The position numbers and the translations under genes were made by a program. The notes beneath the pieces were generated by a model. It searched no databases and was not told the origin of the DNA. It worked only from the letters and a program-made list of their open reading frames with translations. From Prinsepia uniflora (Eukaryota; Streptophyta; Magnoliopsida; Rosales; Rosaceae), in contig CM064868.1 of the NCBI GenBank assembly GCA_032719365.1, forward strand, positions 69,661,538-69,725,537: a DNA stretch of 64,000 nucleotides, written 5' to 3'. This document shows positions 22,242 through 32,317 of the stretch, piece after piece (within the stretch, counting starts at the first letter, position 1; every line of letters starts with the position of its first letter).

Positions 22242-25200
22242 TGTCAGGACCCATCCCAATCCCCCCGGGATTAACATGGGACGACCTTGATCCCGTCTGA
22301 CACGAAGTGTCAGACAAGGGAAAATTCCAAATTTAGCCCACTCAGGCCTTCAGAGTACACCAGGATCCGGAGGAGGTATGTGATATCTCAGTCTCTGCTA
22401 CAGCCCGCATCCCCCGTCAACCTGAAGGGAAGTCAAAACATTTAAAAGATGTGAGTGGACAAAACAAAGAGTTTATAAAAACATTTTATCGAAGACATTT
22501 GTACCCTTCACTAAAAAGCATGCATGCATTCGAAAACCATTTATCCAAAAGAACCATATATGGGAACTAAGCCCAAAACCATAATAAAACCAACCGTACA
22601 GGCCACTGCCTAAATCCATATGGGACTCAGCCCAAAACCTGTATACATCACATAATATATAACATATACATATAAATCACATAACCAATTCTGTCACGGT
22701 ATCTAAAGCTACGCGCGTGCTACCCGAGGTCTCAAGCCCAAGTCTCTCAGAGTCCACCCAAGTCAATGTCCTTAGATCAATGACCCTCCCTGAGGTTATA
22801 ATCCAAGCCCTCCTGAGAGTAAGGTACCCAATGGGGGCGACTCCACTCAATTAGTGTTCCGTGACTACTCCGGGATCCACCCAGGCCAACGACCCTCCCC
22901 GGAGGAGACATTCCAAATAAGGAAGGTATATGAATATATATATATATATATATAACATAAACATTCATTCCCAACCCCATAAACAGTCATGCATCATAAA
23001 ACCTTTCAAGGGTTCATGTCGGTCCCCATAAACTGTCATGAACCTAGAAATCCATTTAGGGTCCCCGACCCGAAAACATAAACGTAAAGTAACTGGATCT
23101 CGTGCCCGAGCACATGACTCAACTGGGCATTGTGCCCGATATCTCAGGGTCAGTCACGACTCTGATCGTAGTGATGTGTGCTACCATCTATCCATGACCG
23201 CCCTCAATCCTGGTATGTCGCCGTGAACAAATCAACATACGTGACCACCGCTAGATTATGGAGCACTCATCACCGATCGATATCCTAAACCGTCATCACC
23301 CCGAAGTCGAGCCTCCATCGGATGCCTGACAATAGATCGTGCATCGTGACCTCTCCGGAAGGAATATATCTCAGTCCGGAAGCGAGCGTTGTGTCGTCTG
23401 TCGCCGTGCACATAGCACCTGCCGCGACCACGACTCAGACCCCTAGGTCACCAATAGGGTCATATTCCCGAGACAAAACCAAATGGGTCTCATGCTTGAG
23501 CTTATCCTTTTTAAATCCAAAACCATTTCATTTAAACCACGTAGAAATACAAACCCGTATAGGCACCGTATAAGGACGAAACCTCGAAATACGTGCATAT
23601 ACGTAACCACACACAAGTACACTCATGGCATCACAAAACAAGTATTAAAACATATAATAAAAATTTATGCATGCACCAATTTAGAAAACAAGGACCACTC
23701 ACAGACCGTCCGAGCTGCCGCCTCGATACGCGTGTCATACGGCTCTCCCGGGCCAATCGTCATCACCGAGACTCCCAAACCTGTCCAAATCAATCTAGAG
23801 GGTTACTAACTACCTTATTAACCTCTCATTGATGTCCCATAATTTTCTCGAATTTTTAACTATTTTAAAACTCGAACTTAAACCTTCCGATGTCCCGAAC
23901 ATTATCGAGACGGTGTCCGATCGACACAAAACCAGTCCCAAAATGTTCGTTACATCGAATAGAGTGTTTCACATGTTGGAACTTTCCCCAAAGGAGGGCT
24001 CACATTCCCTCACGGGCCCCAAGAAGGTCCTGCGCATGGGCCTCGCGCGCCAGGACTTTTCAGCTTCCCTGTCCTCCAGCGACCGGTCCGAACCGACCGG
24101 TTCAGCCCATTTCTTCCCTCCGAAACCGCCGCCGTCTCCGGCCACCTCAGCCTTCTCCTTTGATCCAAAACCACTCCTTGCAACCTCAGAAGAATTTTCC
24201 AAGCAACCAAAATAGTCATTCACCCTTAAAATGGAAAATGCCATTAATGGTCCAAAACTAGCCAATTTCGGGAAAGTAGGCTTATCGTCGCCGTCGTGCA
24301 CGGCCGTGGCCTCCCCTAGGCTTGTCTCAACCTCCAGCATACGTTGGGCCCATCTAGGACGATCAACAACCTCCCCACATCCGAGTTATTCCATTAGGAA
24401 CCATTTCGGTCCCTGGCCACCGAAACTGGCTACCACCCACCATCGTCCACGACGGCTCAACCTGGGGCCACCAGTCGACTTGCCTAAATCTCCCCTCCAA
24501 GTTCCCTTTAGATTTCAAGAGCAAAAGATGAAGTTTGATGATTGTGATAAGGTTGAACCGTGTGTTTATTTGAGAGGGAAAAACAATGGTAATCGGGTTT
24601 GGAAAATGAAAAAAGAAGGAGATGATCTCAGATGATGATCAGATGGGATAGAGAGGGATGAGATGAATGGTGAGGATTGAGAGTTTAGATGAGATGGGGG
24701 GTTAGGATTTGAGAGGTAAGTAGATTAAATTATAAAATAATAATAATAATAATATTTAATTAAGATAGATCCACTTTTGAGGGTTACCAATCAGATATGC
24801 CAAGTGTCTTCGCCTCGTAATGCATGCAATAGTAAAATCAAACTTCCTTGAACCATAACTTTCCCGTTCGAAGTCCGATTTCAGCGTGCCGCCTGTCTAT
24901 GAATTCATATCGTCCAGATCTATGTAACGGTCCTCGGCCCTCAGCCATCGGACCTCCCAGGTCAAAAGTCAACTTTTTGCTCCAATTAGCTTAATTACTA
25001 AAATACCCTTGAACTTCCGAACACCATAACTTCTTCCTCGAATGTCGGAATCGGACTTGCCACCTGTCTATGAACTCGTGACATCCCGAACTACGTCACA
25101 ATCATCGGCTAAAGTCCATTTGACCTCTAGGACGAAAAGTCAACGTTTTACCCATTACGGGGGCAAAATTGTCATTTTGTACCGTCCGTCCAAAAGTACC

Positions 25201-25295
25201 CCACTAATCACCGATTAACCTCACTAATCCTTGATTAGTCACTAATCCTTAATTAGTCACTAATATAATCCTGAAATTTGGGACGGGTCGTTACA
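22242..25295 (-). mobile_element. Solo Gypsy LTR (3054 bp)
   Basis: It runs from TGTCAGGACCCATCCC to GGGACGGGTCGTTACA. Flanks AGTAG and AGAAG are a 5-bp duplication with one mismatch. GTGAGTGGAC is at 22451-22460, its partner GACCACTCAC (one mismatch) at 23693-23702, and the acceptor-like CTTCAG|G ends at 22422 in LTR sense. A CTGACAC/GTGTCAG hairpin is at 22297-22313. U3 boxes are at 24886-24897 and 25057-25068. It is a subfamily relative of 54742-56627. The arrays here use GGG...CCC phrases instead of GAGT units. Confidence 0.9.
22928..22953. repeat. (TA)n microsatellite within solo LTR
   Basis: A run of about 11 AT/TA units. The related LTR has a shorter tract in the same place (about 55470-55495), so the repeat predates the two insertions and has changed length since. 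Confidence 0.85.
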
Positions 25296-25811
25296 AGAAG
25301 ACTTCGATAGACGCTGACTAACAAAGAAGAGTGGGCTTCGCGCGTTAGTTATTAACAGTGCTAGGGACAATTTGGTGCACGCAATCCGAACGAAAACAAT
25401 GATCTTCAGTAGGCGCCTGTCAACGGCTTTGATAAGCTGGTGAAGAAAATTGGGTCATGCAGGAATTGGGCTCGCATGCTGGGTACCTGGCTGGCCCGCG
25501 TGTGGGTTGGGCTCCGATCAGCTGGGTTGGCCTAATTGGGCTGCGCGAATTTTGGGCTTCAAGAATTTTGGACTGGGTCGAGCAAAATAATTTTCAATTT
25601 TAAAAATGGATTTATATAATTTCACCAAATTTTGTCTATAATTTTTTCATTATAATTCCAATCGGGACGATTTTTTCACCAAAACGCTCCAAATTCCAAG
25701 CTTTATTTATTTCTGCAAATTTCCCACAAAATATATTATTTTATCCAATTGTTTAGTATTTTAATATTAAAATTTAAGTATAAAGGGTATAAAATAATAT
25801 TTAGTTAAAGA
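25296..25811 (-). mobile_element. AT-rich putative LTR, right part
   Basis: Continuation of 20682-22241 on the other side of the solo LTR. GC-richer at first (repeated GGGC/TTGGGC phrases around 25450-25560), then very AT-rich. It ends where a Cassandra element begins. No open frame and no known domain. Confidence 0.4.
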
Positions 25812-26380
25812 CCTATCAGCAACTTCCCAGTGGGTCACCCATCTTGGGATTTCACCAATCCCTACTCGCTTAACTTTGGAGTTCCCAAGGAATCCAAAGT
25901 CAGTGAGCTCCCAAAATGCATCCTGTTGGTTAGATACCTGCCCACACATATATGGCGCATCCCTCATATCCCCCGGGCGATGTGGGATTGCTAACCATGC
26001 CTCCAAACCACGAGTCCTCACAATCCACCTCTATTGGGGCCCAGCGTCCTCGCTCGCTCACTCAATTCCGGTCGGGGTTAGGGACTGATACCAAATTGTC
26101 ACGACCCGAGCTTGTCTAACAGGATATTGTCCGCTTTGGGCCCAGCCCTCACAGTTTTGTTCTTAGTAGCTCATGTGCAACTTCCCAGTGGGGCACCCGT
26201 CCTATGATTGCACCAGCCCCTACTCGCTTAACTTTGGAGTTCCCAAGGAATCCAAAGTCAGTGAGCTCCCAAAAGGCCTTATGTTGGATAGATGTGCACT
26301 CAAACATATAAAGCGCATCTCATAGATCCCTCGGGCGATGTGGGATTGCTAACCATGCCCCTAAGGCACGAGTCCTCACA
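25812..26380 (-). mobile_element. Cassandra-type TRIM retrotransposon, minus strand
   Basis: The left LTR (about 25812-26022, truncated at its outer end) and right LTR (26097-26380) share 5S-like blocks in reverse: CTTCCCAGTGGGTCACCC and CTCGCTTAACTTTGGAGTTC on the left, with near copies at 26180 and 26223 on the right. Between them lie a pyrimidine-rich tract (plus strand) and, at 26085-26095, the complement of a Met-tRNA primer site. The right LTR begins TGTCACGACCC. Its 5' LTR ends differ from the copy at 19972, so the two belong to different subgroups. Confidence 0.85.
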
Positions 26381-27817
26381 ATGGGTTTATGCTGACTTAC
26401 TACACAAGAATAAATGTTTAAAGGTCGATTTTGCTTAAGATAACTTATGAAGATTGGTTATATGGCATAATGCTCGCAGAAATCATACCATAAAACCTTG
26501 AAAACATTTAATTATGCACGCATACTAAATAGGAAGGTCCACTCACTATTTCCCACTCTATTTAGGCACCAATAATACGGGATCCCGTAAAGTCTTAACT
26601 CACATTCCACCAATGCATAACCAACTCTACCAATTACTCTCTCTCAAATCAAGCATATCACACAGCGGCACTACGTGTAGGCCATCACTAGAAACATCAC
26701 ATAAGCCAATCTGAAAAAATATCACATTTCCAGACAATATTCCCCCAATAAAGAAGCTCAGTTCGACGTCCAGGTTGTGTTTAATTTTCCCAAAATTAAA
26801 CACATTAAAACCATAACATATTAAGTTAAAACTCCAAAACTATACCCCAAATGGAAACCAATTGACTCGGAATTTGTTACATTAAATTCATAAAATCAAG
26901 AAGAACAACTTCCTTATTGATCGGACTGCTGGGAGCTGCCGCACACGCCTCCACGCGCCATTAGAAGCTCTATGCGCATGGGACTCACATGCATCACAGT
27001 CACCAGCAACCTCAAGTTGGTCCTGCAACTTGGGTCGCTCCACCCGGCTAGCAGACCTTACTGTATTTCCCTCAAAATCCATCAATTTTCTTCCCTTCAA
27101 CGTCTGAACTACTCTAAACTGAACCAAATGTGGATCTATTATGGACTGTTTCCCACGTCCATAATCTCAGTTTACCACTCCAGAGTCCAGAACAACCTTA
27201 GGGACTTACTAAACATCCTAGGATCCTTAGATAACCATTACATGTCCTCAAAATGTGATGAAAACCCACAACCATTTCTTGTGTTCCACGGGTTTGTCAA
27301 TAACCACGAGTTTGGAGAGTCTTAGTGTCTCTCCAGCCTCTCCTTATCTCGATCTTTCTTTCCTTCTCTCCTTTCCATCTTCCTAGCTGTGTCCCCCATC
27401 ACGTCCCACTTCACAATTTTTATCTCTTTTTTTCCTTCTTAATTCGGCATATCCCCACGAATTTCTCCCATGAACTCTAACACACATATTAATAATAATA
27501 GGCCAGTGGGGAAGATATTGGGAGGGAATTGTGGAGAAAATTCTAAAATCTCCTAGGCCTTTCTTACAAAATTACCAAATTGCCCTTGATGGCAAAATGA
27601 TCATACTGCCCTCAGCCATTTTCGGCCCCTAGTTAACCTATTCAATTTTCGATTTCAAAGTGCCATCTATCAACGGACTCAAAATCCCGTGGTCTACCCA
27701 TTAGTCCTCGCAGAACTCTCAAAACGTCGCCCGTATAAAAATTCAAAAGTAAGTCAACTTTTGACTTTTAGGGGTAACATGGTCATTTTACTTTTCTTGA
27801 TTTTTCGGGTCGTTACA
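26381..27817 (-). mobile_element. Right end of the 10.4-kb insertion complex (LTR 5' part)
   Basis: It ends TTTCGGGTCGTTACA followed by the GTTTC duplication, and aligns in reverse with the plus-strand LTR at 18478-19846. GTCCACTCAC is at about 26537-26546 next to a TGCACGCAT motif; the partner GTGAGTGGAC is not visible in the left part. Two open frames here (26888-27127 and 26972-27325) are overlapping LTR sequence and not genes. Confidence 0.75.
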
Positions 27818-27822
27818 GTTTC

Positions 27823-28640
27823 ATTTATATTTTGCTTGATGTGGATTATATGTCGAAGTAGGTGAAAGAAAAAGCCACGTGAACTAATGATTCCAAAGTT
27901 GTTGTAGAGTTCATTCGTTCTAACATTTTTTAAAGAGTTGGAATGCTACGAGCAATTATAAGTGATGGAGGATCCCATTTTGTAATCGTACAATCGAGAC
28001 TCTACTTAAAAAGTATAATGTCACACATAAGGTTTCCATACCTTATCATCCTCAGATGAGTGGACAAGCAGTGGTTTTCAACTAGGAGATCAAATGGATT
28101 CTTGAGAAGACTGTCAGCCAGAGCCGAAAGAATTAGAGTTTGTGTCTAGATGATGCTTTGTGGGCATATCGAACTGCTTGTGAGATACCTATAAGGAGGT
28201 CTCCATTTCAAATTGTATATGGGCAACCATGCCATTTACCTATGGAACTCGAGCATAGAGCGCATTGGGAAATTAAGGCATTCAATATGAATATTGATAC
28301 CGTTGGCCTACATAGGAAATTGCAGTTGAATGAGCTAGAGGATATTAGGAGTGAAGCATGTGAGATTTCCTGGATTTACAAAGAGAAAACAAAAGTGTTT
28401 CATGATCGTATGATCCGTGGAAAGACTTTTGTTGTCAGACATAAAGTTTTGTTGTTCCAATCTCATCTTCGACTATTTCTTGGTAAGTTACGTTCTAGAT
28501 GGGTCGGTCCATTTACTGTTACTTAATTATTTCCCCATGGTGCCTTGCAGGTTCAAAGTATGAGGACGGATAAGGAGTCTAAGGTGAATGGGCATCAGTT
28601 AAAGCCTTATTATGAGTCTTTTGTGGAGCATGATGTGGAT
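27823..28640 (+). pseudogene. Athila-type Gypsy pol, second part (integrase core and C-terminus)
   Basis: Continues the integrase broken at 17433. It contains YILLDVDYMSK (first Asp), RAIISDGGSHF (second Asp) and HPQMSGQAVVFN, where the family's catalytic Glu should be but is Val here. The longest open part (28140-28526) holds [24 protein letters not shown] and [10 protein letters not shown], the usual integrase C-terminal blocks. Stops near 27859, 27930 and 28086 break it. It is followed by the tail QLKPYYES before the stop of the family. Confidence 0.9.
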
Positions 28641-29154
28641 GACATCTCACTCCATAGTCCATAATGCCACTCTTGCGGATTGATTGAACACATTTGTTCA
28701 ACTAAATGACATTCAAGCAAGTGCTTCTTGGGAGGCAACCCATGTGAAGAGGATGATGACAGTTTCGACATAATGACAACCAGATTTGCTTTCTCTCCCT
28801 TTTTCCTTCTTTTTTCGTTAACTTTGTTTTCATTTATTTTATTTTTTTGTTGTTTTATGTTCTTTATGTTTATTATTGATTGTTTCTCCTTCGTTAAATG
28901 CTTCATTGTGTATGATTTAATTTTCAAACATTGAGGACAATGTTAGATTTAATTAAGTTTTTTTTTTTTGAAGAAGGGAAGGGATGTTAGATTTAATTAA
29001 GTTTTTTTTTTTAAGAAGAAGGGAAGGGAGGGGGGAGAATACTTGTGTTTTCCATTGAGTTTGTGTCTATCCAAAAAAAAAAATTAAATTAAAGTACAAC
29101 TTTGTTTTTAGCTTTAATTTGTGTCGGTTTTAGTAGTCTTTTGGTAGTTTTATG
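28641..29154 (+). mobile_element. Athila-type 3' non-coding region with purine tracts
   Basis: Downstream of pol. CATTGAGGACAATGTTAGATT (28930 region) matches a phrase common after Athila pol genes. It is followed by two copies of TTAGATTTAATTAAG with T-runs and GAAGAAGGGAAGGGA purine tracts (28985-29037). No open frame resembling an envelope-like protein was recognised. Confidence 0.55.
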
Positions 29155-29772
29155 CAGGGGTGGACATGGTGTGGTTCAATATGGATATTGACAATATACA
29201 AATCCAAACCATTAAAATATTAACGACTCGATACAGTTTGGATTTTCTAAAATTATAAATAAAACATTTTCGATCCAAACTGTTACCAACGGTTTGGTTT
29301 GGATCGAAATGGTTTAAAACCGTTTAGGAATCAATTAAAAAGGATATAAAAAAAATACAAGGATACAAAATAAAAATAAACAATACTCAAAATTTTATAT
29401 ATTAAGCTTGCTAAGTATTGAATTGCAAATATTATCACTATACTAAAATTTATCAAACAAATGTTCTATTTAATAATATTTTATTATACTCTTATATGAG
29501 TATACATATACTTATAGGGGTATATCTAGGTATCCTTTTATTTTTATTATTTTTATTTTGTATTACTAATAGATTTAAAAATTAATATATTCTTTAACGG
29601 TCCGATTTGGATTTAACAAATTTCCAAAATGAAAATCCAAATCCAAACCGTTACTAACAAAATGGTTTGGATTCTCAAATCGCTTGACTTTTATCCGGTC
29701 AAACCTAAACCGTTAGATAAATAACGGTTTGAAGCGGTCCGATTAGTTTTAACGGATTCGTGCCCACCCCTA
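29155..29772. mobile_element. hAT-type MITE (618 bp)
   Basis: Ends CAGGGGTGGACA and, inverted, TAGGGGTGGGCA form terminal inverted repeats. Perfect 8-bp duplications GTTTTATG flank it (29147-29154, 29773-29780), the hAT target size. It is AT-rich, with dispersed AAACCGTTA-like subrepeats and no transposase frame, so it is non-autonomous. Confidence 0.92.
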
Positions 29773-29780
29773 GTTTTATG

Positions 29781-32317
29781 TTAGTTTGTGTCTTAGGTTT
29801 TTTTCCAACACAATAATGAGATTTGATTTTTATTGCATGACTTTAAGATGATTTATATGCATGATGCTTGGTCTGAAATTATTCTTTGGTTAATGTTCAA
29901 TTGTACATGGTTATCATATGTAAATTCACATTTAATCACCCGAGTCAATGGTACTCATAACATGCTTAATTGAATGAAACTCAATACAACCCTTTTTTGA
30001 GATTTTGAGCCCTTATCCTTTGTTTCAGAGAATTGTATTCGTTTAATCTATCACTTTCTTGTCGATTAAGTTTTTGTATGATCTTATCTTTCATTGCTTG
30101 GTTGCTAGTTGAATTGCTTATCATCATTGGAACTAAATACTAGAACTAGTACTAATATCTTTTTGAGGCATTATTTACATTACATACTTGAGATGGTTAA
30201 GGCACCTATATAAGCACCATTGCCAAATGGCCATTGACACATAATACACTTTCCTCTAGGTAAACCCATGTTGAGCATTTGGTTCAGCCTTTTTGTTTGA
30301 TAAACCCGCATCTTCCTCACCTAGCCTAAACACTTTTATCCTTACCCTATTTCTTAAAGATAAGTGAAGCATAATTTGTAAAGACTTAATTGTGAATCAA
30401 GGAGTGTTAAAAGAGTAAGTTTTCGGGAATATTCAAAAAGAAAAAAAAAAGAATAAAAAAAAGGTATTGCATTGCTATTCCTTGACCGTTCATGTACTAC
30501 CCGTTGAAGTATGGCTCATAATGTTCAAATTGGACATTGAGTGTATGTGCATGCTCAATACTTAAATGATTTTTAAACCTTGATGGTGATACAATGTCAT
30601 GACCTGTGACATCATAGCAGGCTTCTACTTTTTCTTCAAGAACCTTGTGACATCCATATCCATTCTTTCTTTAACCCCCCAAACTTTTGGCACCATTATA
30701 ATCTTCATAAAGATCTTTTGATCTTTTTTGTTATGTTTATATCAATACATGGAGATTTGAGAGAAGTATGAGCATATGATGTCACTTGTTCTTACATTTA
30801 AGTAGTAGCATTCCTTTCATAAGATCATATTCAAAAAGAAATTTTGAAAGTGTCTTTCTTTCTTGTTATATCATATGTGAGCAATTTGTTTCCTCTTTAC
30901 ATCAATCCTATCACATATAACTAGTATATGAAGAGTGACTTAACTAGAAAATATGAGGTAAAATCAGAGCATATGTTGTGAGTTTTTTGAGCTACTTCTA
31001 TTCAACATATATAATGTATCTCTCTTTGTACTATTTCTTTGATTGATTTAATTGTAATCTTGTATATGATCTCTTTGAACGTGTATTGAGAAGCTATCAT
31101 TTATGCATCATTTTGATGTCATTTCATATCCCTTTCACTTATCTTTTAAGCATAATTGTACAATCAATAGGAGAAAGTGATCTACGTTGTGAGACTTGTG
31201 CAGATTATGAAAGATGAGTCAATTTTAGAAATAATGCAAAAAAAAAAGGTCGGAATTCGAGTCAAAACGAAGAATTGGTCCAAAGTTGATCTCAAGGCCC
31301 CATCCGAGGTTCCTGGGCTAGTCCATGTTTCTGTCTAGTGACATGCCAGTGACATCCCAGTGATAGTCTCATGACAACCCTGTGCCAGTCCTTGTACCTG
31401 CTACTGAATACTACCGAGTTCCAATGACATCTGAGAACCAAGTTCATGCTCTTAAGGCTAGAACCTAAGTCCCAAACCCTATGTTAACATCGAGCCCCTA
31501 TCGGATCCCAATTGAAGCCCTAGTGCCAGCCCTTGTGCATGTCCCTAATCCATACCGAGCCCAATGACATGCTAGTGACACGCTAGTGACACTCTAGTGA
31601 CAGCCCCAGGGCCAATGATAACCTATTTTGGACCTCTTGTTCCAGCAGGTTAGGCGAGGACTCTAGATGTGATTGGCATGGATTTGAGGCATACGTTGAA
31701 CCTTCCTTCTAACCGTGCAATTAGGGCCCAATTCTAAGGACGTTAGAATTTAACTTATTTCAAGGCCCCGAATCTGGTATTGTGTGGGTCCAAGCTAGTT
31801 TCAGCTAATTCTCAATGTCTAAGGCATAATCCAACTATGTAGATGGACTCCAGGTTTTCTAATTGCAGCCTTACAACAGTCTTTTAGTCCAAGATCAACC
31901 AAGAAAAAGGTTTCTTCCTTTCTTGGCCGAACTAGAACTCTTAATTGCACAAGGATTTTGATGTGATCAGCTGCCAACTGAGGACAGGTGTCAAGTCCGA
32001 ATTATATGGGATTGATCAGCAAATATCTTCCTTGGTTTTAGGAAACAAACAGTTCTAAGGTTCCAAGAGAAGTACGTGTAGTTACCCATTTTCCTTGCTG
32101 CCCAAGAAATCTAATAATCCCTTGGCTTGCGGGTTGCTTTTCCAAATTGGACAAGGACAAGTCTCCTATTCCAATTTTCAGGGGGATTTACTTCCAGAAT
32201 ATTCCCTAAATTATAGGGAAATTTCTCCTATTTCTTCTCTACACAAAGCCTTGCACGGGGTTCCTTCCTTTGCTGAATTTCTGCCTTAAATTATGGTTAG
32301 TTACATAAAAGGGAAGT
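29781..32317 (+). mobile_element. Long AT-rich non-coding region, probably Athila-type 3' region
   Basis: No gene or domain is visible in 2.5 kb on either strand. It holds T-rich tracts, an A-run near 30445, and a minisatellite-like area at 31325-31603. A short frame at 32095-32289 is unremarkable. It lies between Athila pol and an Athila-type LTR at 36089, so it is most simply the element's non-coding 3' part; other old insertions could be hidden in it. Confidence 0.4.
31325..31603 (+). repeat. Degenerate minisatellite with AGTGACA phrases
   Basis: CCAGTGACAT and GCTAGTGACAC phrases recur in two clusters, at about 31338-31370 and 31563-31603. The second has three near-perfect 11-bp steps. 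Irregular spacing elsewhere suggests an old, decaying tandem repeat. Confidence 0.6.

Noticed and set aside
23829..24635. Overlapping frames of 120-134 codons on both strands
   Set aside because: Part of a solo LTR (22242-25295); no recognisable protein, and the frames overlap on both strands.
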